Assembly (NCBI GenBank): GCA_016647705.1
Contig: CM028340.1
Coordinates: forward strand, 10,555,001-10,619,000
Origin: Eucommia ulmoides
Lineage: Eukaryota > Streptophyta > Magnoliopsida > Garryales > Eucommiaceae
DNA: 64,000 nt
Reading direction: 5' to 3'
The notes under the pieces are model-generated. The model was not told the origin of the DNA and did no database searches. It was given only the letters and a program-made list of their open reading frames with translations. The number at the start of each line of letters is the position of its first letter. The stretch's first letter is position 1. Below, one piece after another: positions 23,005 to 34,973 of the stretch. Made by a program: the position numbers and the translations under genes.

Positions 23005-24559
23005 TGATAGGTGTAAATTATCTACGTATTTCCAATCCGAATTTGTTAGTTTTCGAGGTGAAGGAAGCCCACCGCCTAGGCGTCCAGACCTCCGCCTAGG
23101 TAGTGAAGATGCTGAGAATGACAAAAGGCTACTGACAGCCCATCGCCTAGGCAAAAAATTCCTTCGCCTAGGTGGAAACCCCAGTAGAAACATTTCCAAG
23201 TCCACCGCCTACTTCTTCGCCTAGGCGGTCATCAAACCTGCAAAGCCGGTACAGGTATTGTAACTTCAACGCTATTTTGGACTATGATGAAATCCTAATT
23301 TGGAAATACACAAAACATGGAAGTTGTATATATTTTTCTTATATTTCTATAGGTTTTTAAATCACCTCAATCGGAGTTCCGATGAATACGTTACAGCCAA
23401 AACAAAATTACAAACCTATAGTAATTTCGCCTAGGCGAATTTTTCTGCACCTAGGCTAATTTCCGACAAAACATTAACCGACTTAACTTTTCTTTGCCTA
23501 GGCGAAGTTTTCTTCGCCTAGGCAAAAATCCTGCAGCACACCCATGATATTTATTAGATATTTTGAGATCTTTTGGGATATATTTTTTTCCCTTCTCTCA
23601 TCCCCTCTTCCCCTCTTCAGCCCTTAAGGCCTTAGGCCATATTTTAGGATTAGGATTAGGGATTTTTGAGGGAGAGCTCTCAACCCAAGGTGGAGGATCA
23701 ACGAGGAAGCGATCGATCGACGTTTCTAACGGCAAATCTTCGGATATCGGCTAAGTCACTCGTTTCCTCTCTTTGTTTTCTTCATTTTGGTAGTTGTTGA
23801 GCATGTTTAGCTCGTTTTACATTTTATAAACGGTTAGGGCCATTAGTTAAACATGGATTGTAATAGGGATTAACGTATTATTTATGAAAATGTAGTTTTG
23901 GTTGAATTTGTATTTCGTTTATGGTTGTTCCTTATAATTTCGATTGTGTTTCCATGTTTTCTATGATTATATGCTTGTTTAGATATATTGAGAATACGGG
24001 GTTTAACACTCGGGAGAGGTAACCCCGGATTCGGATTAGGGTTAACACAACACGACAATCTAACGACCCGAGAGGGGTTTAGAAAGTGTGCAATCGATGA
24101 CATTGGCGCGAGACTCACATGACCTAGAGTCATTAAGACATTGAGGAGGACTTCCGCATTGACACGAAGTCACGTATTCCCCAGTCTTATACTCGGAAGA
24201 GGTGGCGAGGGAGTTTACGAACCGAGATTGTCGGATACGCCGAACGCCGTTAATGTTAACTAAAACAAAATCAAATGCATTTAAGTAAATAAAGTTAATC
24301 CGTAGGCAATCTACTCCCCTAAACAATATCAAATTAGTATTTATAGTATAGTTAACATAAATAGTATTTTAGTTTAGTATTATTTTTAAATTAAATTCCA
24401 TTTTTGTCGCCTAGATAAAGTCAGGTTATGACAATCGCGATATTTGATAGTAACAACACCAATCACTGTGGATACGATACCCGACCGAGAGGTCCACTAT
24501 ACTAAAACTTGATCCGTATGCTTGCGGTAAAAGTGGAAACGCTTATTTAGCGGCCCCCA
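23005..24559 (+). repeat. Athila LTR 2
   Basis: Starts TGATAGGTGTA directly after a polypurine tract and ends near CGGCCCCCA. It is highly similar to LTR 1, including the CGCCTAGGCG cluster (23065-23525). The 'agttt' that follows LTRs in complete elements is present, then the sequence jumps into pol, so this LTR also acts as the 5' LTR of the second unit with its primer site and gag deleted. Confidence 0.85.
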
Positions 24560-24564
24560 AGTTT

Positions 24565-26437
24565 ATTGGGGCATGCCGGCTTTTACCGGCGCTTTATTAT
24601 GGACTTCTCGAAGACGGTGAAGCCGTTATGTCACCTTCTTGAGAAAGATACTTCATTTGAATTCAATGATGCTTGCATGGAGGCTTTTAAGGCGATAAAG
24701 GAGAAGTTGATCACGGCTCCAATAATGGTCGCACCGGATTGGGAAATGCCATTTGAGATAATGTGTGATGTGAGTGACTTTGCCGTTGGTGCGGTGTTAG
24801 GCCAACGGAAGGAGAAGATCTTCCGCTCGATCTACTATGCAAGCAAAACATTGAATGACGCCCAGGAGAATTATACCACAACTGAGAAACAAATGCTAGC
24901 GGTGGTCTTTGCTTGTGATAAGTTCCGTTCATATATCATTGGGTCAAAAGTGATCGTCTACACGGATCACGCGGCTATCCGGTACTTATTTGCAAAGAAA
25001 GATGCCAAGCCGAGATTGATAAGGTGGATTCTCTTATTGCAAGAGTTTGATGCAGAGATAAGGGATAAAAAGGGGAGTGAGAATGTTGTTGCCGATCATT
25101 TGTCAAGGTTGATTCAAGAAGACGTTGGTGAGGAGTCTAGCATCACGGAAGTGTTCCCTGACGTACAACTCTTTTCAATCGAAAATGCACTTCCTTGGTA
25201 TGCGGACATTATCAACTATCTTGCCTGTAATGTGTTACCACCGGAGTTGACGAGAGCTCAACGAAAGAAGTTTCTTTTTGATGCAAAGTATTATCTGTGG
25301 GACGAGCCATTGCTATTCAAGAAATGTGCTGATCAGGTGATCTGGAGATGTGTTCCGGAGGAGAAAATGGCTAGTATTCTCTACCATTGCCATTCATCAT
25401 CTTGTGGCGGCCATTTTGGTGCGACTCGGATAACATCAAAAGTAATTCAATCAGGTTTTTACTAGCCTTCTTTGTTTAAAGATTCATATACGTTTGTGAA
25501 AACCTGTGATAGATGTCAAAGGATGGGTAACATATCAAGGAGGCATGAATTTCCATTGACATCGATTCTTGAACTTGAGTTGTTTGACATGTGGGGCTTA
25601 GATTTCATGGGGCCATTTCCGCCGTCATTTGACAAGGAGTATATTCTGCTAGCGGTGGATTATATGTCTAAATGGGTTGAGGCCGTGGCAACACCTACCA
25701 ATGATACCAAAGTGGTGTTAAAGTTCCTTCAACATAATGTCATGACACGGTTCGGGACACCTCGAGCCTTAATCAGTGATGAGGGGACCCACTTCTGTAA
25801 CAAAATGCTCAATGCCTTGTTGGCAAAGTATGAAGTGAGGCACAAGGTGGCGCTACCATACCACCCACAGACCAATGGCCAAGCAGAAGTTTCAAACTGA
25901 GAAATCAAGCTAATTCTGGAGAAAACAGTTCATACAAATCGCAAGGATTGGGCGATGAAGCTTGACGATGCTTTATGGGCGTATCGCACGGCTTTTAAGA
26001 CACCGATCGACATGTCACCGTATCGATTAGTGTTTGGGAAAGCGTGTTATTTACCCATTGAATTGGAGCATCATACATTCTGGGCGATTAAGAAGTTCAA
26101 CTTTGATCGAAAGGCTTCTGGTGCGCAACGTCTCCTCCAATTAAATGAAATGGAGGAATTCCGGTACAAGGCTTATGAGAATGCCAAGCTCTACAAAGAT
26201 AAAACAAAGAGGTGGCATGATAAAATGATAGTCCGGAGGGAGTTCAGTCCGGGCCAACAAGTTCTATTGTTTAACTCAAGGCTGAGACTCTTTCCCATAA
26301 AGTTGAAGTCCCGGTGGTCTGGACCGTTCCGGATCAAGCATATTTATCCATTTGGAGCTATCGAGTTAGAAGGCAAAGATGCAAGAACTTTCCGAGTCAA
26401 CGGGGAGCGGATCAAGCACTACTTTAAGGATGAATAG
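24565..26437 (+). pseudogene. Athila pol: end of reverse transcriptase, RNase H, integrase
   Basis: Starts at GHAGFYRRFIMDFSK, just after the reverse transcriptase palm. RNase H follows with its acidic residues visible (MCDVSDFAVGAVL, TTTEKQMLAVVFA, VYTDHAAIRYL, VVADHLSRL). Integrase has an H-H-C-C finger (SCGGHFGATR ... CDRCQRMG), core residues [16 protein letters not shown] and GQAEVSN, and the Athila-type tail ([27 protein letters not shown]). Two stops interrupt it: TAG at 25463 where Trp is expected and TGA at 25898 where Arg is expected. The front half of pol is deleted. Catalytic residues seen are all retained, so decay is limited. Confidence 0.9.
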
Positions 26438-26739
26438 CGAGTTGTGGAGAACATCTCCCTCGTTGAAAGATAGAGCCAGAATTCATAAACGTCCATGCTA
26501 GGGACGTAAAACCAAGCAATATCTTTTGATATGTCATCGAGGGTAACGAACATTCCCAACTTATGTATAAATTACTTTTTGGAGATTGTATTGATCTCGT
26601 AATACTATTTTTTGTGGTGAATTGATGAGGCTAGATACTTAGGATTGATTTGCATGCTAAAACTCGTTTGAGGAATGAAGAGGAAGTAAGAGGTGTAGAG
26701 CAAAAATGTGTGAAAACCTGAAGGAATCCAGTTAAATTC

Positions 26740-27147
26740 ACACTGGTGTAAATTTACCTAGGCAAAAAAACCACTGCCTAGGCAAAAATTGGACAGAAAG
26801 GCTGAGAAAATATACTGGCGTAAATTCACCTAGGCAGAAAAACCACCGCCTAGGCGGAAATAGGAAGAAAAAGTCTACATTTCACACTGGTGTAACTTCG
26901 CCCAGGTGGTAAAACCACCGCCTAGGCGAAAAAATGAAGAAAAGCTGAGTTCCTACACTGGCGTAAATTCGCTCAGGCGAAAAACCCACCGCCTAAGCGG
27001 ATTTACAACGAATTCAGGGGTTTTACACTGGTGTAAATTCGCCCAGGCGGAAAAACCACCGCCTAGGCGAATTAACACCATAAGGTTTTTAAAAAGAAAA
27101 GGCGCTAATTCCCCTAAGCAGAAAAACCACCGCCTAGGCGAATTCAT
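26740..27147 (+). repeat. ~71-bp tandem array carrying CGCCTAGGCG palindromes
   Basis: Units start at about 26741, 26812, 26883, 26956 and 27026 with 'cactgg.gtaa.ttcgcc' and contain 'aaaccaccgcctaggcg'; a sixth, partial unit ends at 27147. The palindrome is the same one that clusters in the LTRs. Short open frames on both strands here are translations of the repeat. Confidence 0.9.
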
Positions 27148-27149
27148 GC

Positions 27150-27799
27150 GAATCCTGTTTTAAAACGCAACAGTCCTCTTCACAAACGACACTTCCTTCC
27201 TAACAATTTCAAGAAACCTCTCAACTTCACCATCCCAAATCCCTTCCTCCCGTTAAAAATTCATCCTACATTGCTAAAAACTTGGATTTTCACCAAGAAT
27301 CTTCGTCCAAACGCGGAATTCCTCCTCCCATTCTCGAAAATTAGGGTTTGAACGGTGAAACAGTGCGATATCGCCATTCTCCAGTGATTTGATCCAAATT
27401 TTTCAACAAGTAAGTGTCAATGATCCTATTTTTCATTTAGTTGTTGAAATATGTGCTTCATTTGCTCAATTATTTCAAAAATCATTGGATTTTGTTAGAA
27501 CCCTAAACCCCTTTAAACCCTAAGTTGCGGTTTTCATGCTATTTGGGATTGAGGAATGATTAATGGTAAACCCTATCATGTTTTTGTGTTGATATACAAT
27601 GTGAATCATTTATTTTACGCTACATTGTGACAAAAATGTGATTTTGTTATGGTTGGTGGGATATCTTGTGAAATACTGTATTGTTTGGCTTTGGTTGGCA
27701 TATGCTTGATAAAATAGGGCATTGTGTGTTCGCTGACCAGGGGTTGAATTGCGTATTCTATTTTATTATTGTGGTTGGTGTTGTGATTTTGATTTACAG
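27150..27799 (+). promoter_or_regulatory. leader and intron preceding the env-position gene
   Basis: A CT-rich leader (27170-27409) ends in the donor CAA|GTAAGTG. The following AT-rich stretch ends with the acceptor GATTTACAG at 27799, six bases before the start codon at 27805. It looks like a 5' UTR with a ~390-bp intron, or the acceptor of a spliced subgenomic RNA. Inferred from sequence only. Confidence 0.5.
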
Positions 27800-27804
27800 G
27801 AAAA

Positions 27805-28907
27805 ATGGCAAAGCGCCGTGCAGCCAAGCAACCACGAACAGACAAACCTCCGCTTGCTTCGGATTTCAACTCCCTCAAATTTGTGTCAAAGCAGGCTGAG
27901 GACCATTACAAAGAGCATGAAAGTAAGTGGCTTAGCATCCGTCAGAGGGGGTTTGGACCGTTGAATGATCTCCCGGAAGAAATCAGGACTGTTATTCTAC
28001 AAAGACGATGGGAACAGTTCTGTGCTCAACCCCCACCAGGGGAGTTGGCCCTTGTACAAGAATTCTATGCCAACATTGCGGAGGCCACAGAATTTTAAAT
28101 AAGGGTCCAGAGCATTCCCGTTCTATTCAGTGCAGACCATTTCAATGAGTTACTGGGATTGACGGGGCCCGAAGCCTCCAGAGATTTATCTGATGCCGCC
28201 ACACCGACTATGAGTGCGGTGATTCAGGCCCTGATGATGGGAAACGCCCAGTGGACGAACACATGGCAAGGTTAGGAAATCTTCAAGTCACGGTTTCTAA
28301 AACCGATCCCAAAGATTTGGCATTCATTTATCTGCGCTAATCTGCTCCCGACCACCCATGTGTCCGATGTGTCTAAGGAGCGAGCGTTCATGCTCTACGA
28401 CATTGATAGAGGGACGCCCATCAACATCGGTTGGCACATTTATTCTTCAATAATTCATACTGCCAGGACGAAGAAGGGTGGCCTTCCTTTTTCCTCCTTC
28501 CTCACCGCGCTCTTTCAACGAGTCGGAGTTTGTATCACGTCCACAAGCCCTTTTCCACCTGTAAAGCCACTTGATCTTGCAATGATTAATAGGTTATGGA
28601 AATGCGGACTAGGTGAAGGAGAAGAGGGTCAGGAAGAGGAAGAAAATGGCCCTTCAGAGCCACCGACGCCTACAACCAGTCGCGGTCAAATCATCCAAAT
28701 TTCATGAGATGTCCGTAGTCTACAGTCCGATATGAGCCAACTTCAAGCTAATTTGGCTCAGATGGAGAACTACATGGATTCCTACATCCGGCAACAAGAT
28801 CAAAACCAAAGAGTTATATTCGAACATCTCAAAATCGACATGGCGTGTTATATGCCCGTGCTGCCTTCCGAGACTGATGAGCCACCACCGCCATCTCCTC
28901 TACAATG
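27805..28907 (+). pseudogene. Athila third gene (env position; 'putative plant transposon protein' type), decayed
   Basis: The start ATG gives MAKRRAAKQPRTDKPP, a basic N-terminus. The middle carries the domain often annotated PF20167/Transposase_32 in Athila elements: TTHVSDVSKERAFMLYDIDR, INIGWHIYSSIIHTA, GGLPFSSFLTALFQRVGV. An acidic stretch (EGEEGQEEEENG) and a glutamine-rich, coiled-coil-like tail (SQLQANLAQMENYMDSYI) follow, ending at 28907. Stops at 28096 (TAA), 28273 (TAG) and 28705 (TGA, where Arg is likely) break the frame. There is no clear signal peptide or fusion-type transmembrane segment, so an envelope function is not supported by sequence. Confidence 0.75.
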
Positions 28908-30613
28908 AACGGTAGGAGGTTAGACTTGTATGTCTTCCCTCCTAGGTATGTGTCCGCCCTAGTTTTCAATACGTATTTTTCTATTCTGCTATTGGGTTCG
29001 TTGCTTAAGCAGTGAGGACACTGCCTCGTTCAAGTTTGGGGGTGTATGAACTACAATGCATGTAGTTTTTTCTTTTTTTTTTCTTTGGGGGGATATGAAT
29101 GATGAAAATTTTTGATGTAAAGGGGACAAAAATTCTTTTTGTGTACAAATGTTTTGCTTATAATGATATTAATGTTAAATTTTTGTAAATTTTGAAATTC
29201 TTTTTGTTATGCATGTGTAAGGATAATTAGCATAGGTAATATTAGTTTGTAGAATTAGAGTAGAATTGTTAATGAATTTAGTTGTACGAGCATGCTGAGT
29301 TTTTGAAATTCGTCTGAACCATGTCCCGATGATGAAAATTACCCCCTAAATTGCATTTTAAGGTCGGGGGTAATGCCATTCACGTGTGTTTTGTGTGCTG
29401 AGCATGTCGATTAAGTAAAAATTATTTTGATCCTAAATCGTACGATTGCATAAACTCGTTGTATAATTAGTTGAACGATTTGACGTCGATTATTCAATAA
29501 TAAGTTCATGACAGAAATAAGGAATCTAGAACTTGACTGGGGGAGGCTTGAGGCGAAATTATAGGTAAGGCAATTCCGGAGGCATGATATAGGCCTTCAT
29601 TTTTATCGCTTGAACCATTTGAAACTAATCTGAAAAATTATTCTCTCGTTCTCCTGTCGAAGCTATAATTTTTTTTTTTTTTTCACTTCTGAACTTGTTT
29701 CTATACTTTAACCAAGAAAATCTTTCAGAACCATTGTCGCTAGGAATAAAAGTGAAAATTGAGTGAAAACAAGTAGCATTAGATTATGCTAACTTGAAGC
29801 GGACAATCGGGGATTCAGTTTAAATGTTTTTGGTTAAGTATAAGAGTATTCACTTGTCAATCCTTTAGTTGTATCTAAACGCCCCTAAAATTGTACAAAA
29901 TTGAATAAGTTTGCGGGTGTGTGTTTGTTTAAAAAAAAAAGAAAAAAAAGAAAAGAAAAGGAACAACCTATGTGAATATAGTGTTGAATTTCGATTGTTG
30001 TGACAAGTGAATACAAGTTTACTAAATCTTGTTCAGGGTAATATCTTCAAAGATAAGGAGGTCATCAGAGAGATTTAGTGACAAGCGTTTGTACCTTGGG
30101 TATCGTTAAAATTACAACGAGTTTCTATTTCTACGATACCCTTAACCGTTCTCCAAAGCCTAACCAAGCCCTATTGATCTCGGTGAATGTCTGAACCTAC
30201 ATTAGTGGATAGTTGAGCTCAGTCAAGCATATGGCTTTCCTGAATGCTTTAACAAGTTTAAGTCATAACCTTATTTATTGAATAATCCAATCCGGTGTTT
30301 GATTAGTTATATAACTGAGTTCTCACACACACAAATTTCAATTGGATCTAAAATGATTTTAACTGATATTGAGTGTTGAAATTCTGGAACACCACGTGGT
30401 GTGTGTTATTCCTTAACCGGATCTGATTATGGGTTGTTGAGGGAAGAATAGCATGGTTTCTTTGACTGAACTTGAATCTCACATGTGTGTACTTCTTATT
30501 TATTAATGATTACTTATTTGTAGTTTAGAATGTAGCTAATTAGTGTAGTTAGTGTTATTTAGCATTAGGGTGTTTTGCTCGAGGACTAGCAAAATTCCAA
30601 GTTTGGGGGTATT
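28908..30613 (+). other. 3' non-coding region of the Athila unit
   Basis: AT-rich, alignable by eye with 21700-23004 and 44640-46090 (shared 'cattcatgtgtgtt.tgtgtgct', 'gacaagtgaatac', 'gaaattct.gaacaccac'). It ends with the polypurine tract AAGTTTGGGGG before LTR 3. No gene is seen. Confidence 0.7.
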
Positions 30614-32219
30614 TGATAGGTGTAAAATATCTATCTAATTCTAAACCAAATTTGTCAGTTTTTGAGTATTTTATTGAAGTTTGAATACCTTTTTAGCTGT
30701 TTTTATTAGTCAGGAGTAGGGACGTAAACAATCAGCAAACCGAGCGAAATGGTGGAGAAAATGGTAGCCAAAAAGATGAAAAAATGAGGTTTCAAAGAAC
30801 AACGCAATTCCGCCTAGGCGAAGTTTCCACCGCCTAGGCGAAAATTCATCAGAAAGTTGCAAATGCTGAAAAGTTGAAATCTGCCTAGGCAAAGTTTCCA
30901 CCGCCTAGGCGAAAATCCATTAGAAGGTTGCAAGGGCTGAAGTATTGAAATCCTCCTAGGCGAAGTTTTCACCACCTAGGTGGAAATCCATCAGAACGTT
31001 GGAAGTTCTGAACTGCTGAAAGAGCTGAACTGCTGTAAATCCTCCTAGGCGAAGTAGCTACCGCCTAGGCAGAATTCCGTCCGAAAGAAAGGGGATCAAG
31101 AAGTTAGTCCTCCGCCTAAGCGAAGATTCTACCGCTTAGGCAGAATTCTAACCGACTTAAACTCCGCCTAAGTGAAGATTCTACCGCTTAGGCAGAATTC
31201 GCAGAACAGCCCAAAATATCTGTTTAGATATTTTTGAACTAGGCCTATATATACCCCTTTCCCACATCTGAAACTTGTTGTTGATGAAACCTAACCCTAG
31301 TAGAGAGTTCTTAAGCTATATTTTGAAGACCAAGAAGGAGATTCATCATTCGGACAAAGACAAATCACTTGCGGATCGATCATTAGAGACAGTGGACCAT
31401 TTCACTTCCAGATTTGATCGTTCTTCTCTTGTTTTTATCTTTGTAATTAATTTTTCATATCTAAGAATGTTGAATCCCTCTTATTTTGTATAGTATATGG
31501 CTAAGATCTTGTAGTAGTAGTTAAATGTTACTTAGGTATAGTTGAAATCATGTAATTGTTTAGTTGAATGAATTAATGTTACTTTAACGTGTTGTTTGTC
31601 TAAATCCGATTGTGTTTACCATTATTCTTGATATTATGCTTGTACTAATAAAATGAGAATACGGGGTTTGACACTCGGGAGAGGTAACCCCGAATTCGGA
31701 CTAGGGTAAATACAACGTGACTTTCTAACGACCCAGGAGGGCGTTAGAACGTATGCAACTCATGATGTTGGCTCAAAACTCACGCGACCTAGGGTCGTTA
31801 AGGCATTGAAGGGTACTTTTTCGTTGACATGAAGTCGTGTAATCCCCCGTCTTACACCCGGGAGAGGTAGCGGAGGAGTATTGATACAGAGGTTATCGGA
31901 TTAGATAAAAACCGTTATAGCTAACTAAATAACGTCGATTATGCATTATATGAAAGAGATTAATACCTAAGTAATTAGTGTAATTAGAACTAACCTAATA
32001 GTTGTCGTTTATCTTAGTATATTAAATAGAAAACAAACAAATTATAATCAGTCGAGATAATATGAAACTATGTAAATCACAATACTCAATCGAATTACAC
32101 GTATTTCCCAGTGGAACGATATCCGATCTTATAAGATCCATTATATTAAAACTAGACCTCTTATACTTGCGAGTAGTCGATACCGCGAGGACGATGATGT
32201 GAAATCCTCGACGCGTACA
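30614..32219 (+). repeat. Athila LTR 3
   Basis: Starts TGATAGGTGTA; its end is set at ...GCGTACA by the GTCGG that matches TTCGG on the far side. It has its own set of CGCCTAGGCG variants (30810-31200), with differently spaced flanks from LTRs 1 and 2, and a TATA-like 'ctatatatacccc' at 31246. It is markedly more diverged from LTRs 1 and 2 than those are from each other. Confidence 0.8.
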
Positions 32220-33349
32220 GTCGGTTACTACTACTATAGTATGAGCCAGAAAATATTGTCAATGCTTTCTCGAGGTGATCAGTAGGGCATATGCCAATTT
32301 TGTGAACTTAGTATACCTCGCCTCGGTATTGGTTAGGACATAACTCAAATAATAGACTGGGCTCTGCATGCCATTGTCATCTTTAATTAGGGCGGCACTG
32401 ACGACCGTGGAGGAGGCCACAATGTACAGGAGCAAGTCTTCTTCTTTCTGAGGGGTGGTAAGCAGAGGAACCAACGAGAGATATTTCTTCAGTTATTCAA
32501 AGGCGCGGTTATACTCCCCGATCCATTCAAATGCCTTGTTTACCCAAAGGATTTTGAAAAATAGGAGGCACTTTTTCGACGACCTAGAGATGAATCGGTT
32601 TAGGGCGGCCAATCGACCTGTTAGCATCTGCACCTCCCTCTTATTCTGAGGAGAATCCATATTGAGCACCATACTAATCTTGTTGGGATTGGAGTCAATG
32701 CCGTGCTGAAAGACCATGAAGCCTAGGAATTTGCCAGTGGGCACGCCAAAAATGCACTTATTCGGGTTCAGCTTCATGCGATGAGCTCGGAGCTTTGCAA
32801 AGTAGGCCTGGAAATGGCCAATGTGGTCTTTAGCTCGGCTAGTTTTCACATGTATATCATCGATATATACTTCCATCGTGTTCTCGATTTCTTCCTTGAA
32901 TATTTTGTTGACTAACCTCTGATAAGTAGCTCCTGCGTTGTGGAGGCCGAAAGACATGACCTTGTTGCAGTAGGTGCCCCTATCGGTGATGAATGAGCTT
33001 TTTCTTTTATCCGGGGGGTACATAGGAATACGATTATAACCGACATAGGCATCAAGGAAGCTGAGTCACTTGTGCTCCGCCGTGGTATCGATCACGATGT
33101 CGATCCTCAGGAGAGGAAAGAAGTCTTTCGAGCAGGCCTTGTTCAGGTCCTTAAAGTCAACGCAAAGTTACTATTTGTTATCTCCCTTTGGGGCCAGTAC
33201 CACGTTGGCGAGCCAGTCCATAAATTTGACCTCCTCCACGACGTCCGAGCTGATGAGCTTACCCATTTCTTCTTCAATTATCTTCTGCCAGTCTAGGTGG
33301 AACTTCCTTTTCTTTTGGCAAACAGGCGAGTGGTGCACATCGACATGCA
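32220..33349 (-). pseudogene. Tat reverse transcriptase and first RNase H, inactivated
   Basis: Minus-strand reading shows the N-terminal clamp (KKRKFHLDWQKIIEEEMGKL, LANVVLAPKGD), VDFKDLNKAC, LSFLDAYVGYNRI with the first catalytic Asp, the VYIDDIHVKT active-site box with both Asp, and a first RNase H ending in VYYLSYVLTNTEARY and LAHTIVVVT. Stops follow KGDNK, TAEHK, NRAFE and TSRKH. The upstream edge is cut by the SIRE element, with the segment between protease and the clamp missing. The downstream edge is cut by the Athila composite. Confidence 0.9.
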
Positions 33350-33512
33350 GAGTGTTTATGTTTCGGTGGAACTAATGTTTTAATTAAGTGTTTCAGTGAT
33401 TTAAAGTTCCAGTGACGAAGATGCAAATTAAATGGATGCTAAACGATGAAGTTGAAGATATTAAAGAATTAAGAGTTTGAAGAAATTAGGGAAAACAATC
33501 CTGGTAAATGTT

Positions 33513-34460
33513 GTTGATATCATTTTTGGATCTACTAATGAGGATCTTTGCCAAGAGTTTGCTAAGATAATGCAGGTTAAATTTGAAATGAGCATGATGG
33601 GAGAATTGAATTTCTTCCTTGGATTGCAATTAAGCAAACCAAAGAAAAAATATTAATAAACTAAGTTAAATACACCAAGGAGATGTTAAAGAAATATGGC
33701 TTGAAAGATGCTAAAGAGTACAAAAGTTCGGCAACGTCAACAAAGATAGAAAACAATTATATTGGAAAAAATGTTAATGAAAAAATGTATCAAGGTATGA
33801 TTGGTAGTCTGTTGTATTTAACTGCTAGTAGACCTGATATTATGTATAGTGTTTGTCTTTGTGCTAGATTTCAGTATTCTCCTAAAGAATCGCACTTGAC
33901 TGTGGTTAAGCGAATTTTTTGATACTTAAAGGGGACAACTGACCTAGGATTATGGTATCCTAAGGGGGAGTGATTTTAAATTGGTAAGTTACTTCGACAC
34001 TGATTTTACCGGTTGAAAAGTTGAGCGAAAAAGCACAAGTAGTTTATGTCATTTGTTAGGACATGCTTTGGTTTCTTGGTCAAGCAAGAAACAGAATTCG
34101 GTAGCCTTATCCACTACTAAGGCTGAATACATGGCAGTTGGCAACTGTTGTGCTCAAATTTTATATATTAAGCAACAGTTAAATGATTTTGGAGTTTGTA
34201 TGAAGGAGGTCTCGATCTTTTGTGATAATAAAAGTGGTATATGTTTAAGTAAGAATCCTACACCGTACTCACGAACTAAGCATATAGAGATTAGACATCA
34301 CTTTATTCGTGATCACATTCGAAAAAAGGATATTGTTATTGAGTATATTGATACCTCCGACCAGCTTGCTGATGTTTTTACCAAACCACTAGCGGAAGAT
34401 CAGTTTGTGAAAATCATTCGCGGTTTGGGTATGGTTAGGCACAATGATGTTTGCCTATAG
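33513..34460 (+). pseudogene. SIRE-type copia reverse transcriptase end and RNase H
   Basis: Begins at the YVDD box, decayed to NVVDIIFGSTNEDL. It continues with FEMSMMGELNFFLGLQ, SLLYLTASRPDIMYSV, and the copia RNase H (HALVSWSSKKQNSVALSTTKAEYMA, FCDNKSGICLSKNP, QLADVFTKPLAED). Stops occur at 33654-33665, ~33920 and 33970-34025, with a frame change near 33975. The final 135 codons (34053-34460) are open. The wording is closest to SIRE-lineage elements as I know them. Confidence 0.85.
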
Positions 34461-34772
34461 TAGAGTTACGTGTGTTCCCCCTTCCCTAAATTTGTTTTTG
34501 AAGATGACAAAGGGGGAGAAATTAGTGATGTTTTATTAAGGGGGACTATTACTAAAATTGTGTTGAATTGAGTATTTTTTAATTTGTGCAAAGGGGGAAA
34601 AATTAATGATGTTTTATTAAGGAGGAGAATTTTTAAATTTATGCATTTTTGAAATCTTCATTATGATGATTTAATGAGTTAAAGAACCCATCCTCAGATT
34701 CAGGGGGAGTGTTGTTATATTTTTATTGAAGAAAATATCAAAGTTAATTGTCATCATAAAAAATGGGGAGAT
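34461..34772 (+). other. SIRE 3' untranslated region with repeated purine tracts
   Basis: 'aagggggagaaattagtgatg' recurs twice in altered form (34510, 34592). The region ends in the polypurine tract AAATGGGGAGAT directly before the LTR. No coding sequence is seen. Confidence 0.75.
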
Positions 34773-34973
34773 TGTTGATCCTAAGATTTTGATGAATAAT
34801 TAAGTGTTGATATTTTGGTAGAACTAATATTTTAATTAAGTGTTTCAGTGATTTAAAGTTCTAGTGATGAAGATGCAAATTAAATGGATGCTAAACGATG
34901 AAATTGAAGATATTGAATAATTAAGAGTTTGAAGAAATTAGGGAAAACAACCCAGGTAAATTTAAATTCTTAA

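Larger units (their letters stand above)
19469..32219 (+). mobile_element. three-LTR Athila-lineage composite inserted in the Tat pol
   Basis: Order on the plus strand: LTR 19469-21178, short deleted interior, LTR 23005-24559, pol with a deleted front, env-position gene, LTR 30614-32219. Only the outer ends are flanked by a near-identical 5-mer (TTCGG at 19464-19468, GTCGG at 32220-32224). The Tat minus-strand reading (AHTIVVVT before, EHALRQIL after) is continuous across the whole block. Pol and the tRNA-Asp-type primer site place it in the Athila clade. The first two LTRs resemble each other much more than the third. An inter-element LTR recombination or an insertion plus deletion could have produced the tandem. 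Confidence 0.85.

Noticed and set aside
26740..27147. CRISPR-like regular repeat with spacers
   Set aside because: The whole 71-bp unit is repeated, no unique spacers exist, and the context is a plant retrotransposon.
27805..28907. Retroviral envelope gene
   Set aside because: The position after pol suggests env, but no signal peptide, furin-like site or membrane anchor is visible; the domain words match the 'putative plant transposon protein' type instead.
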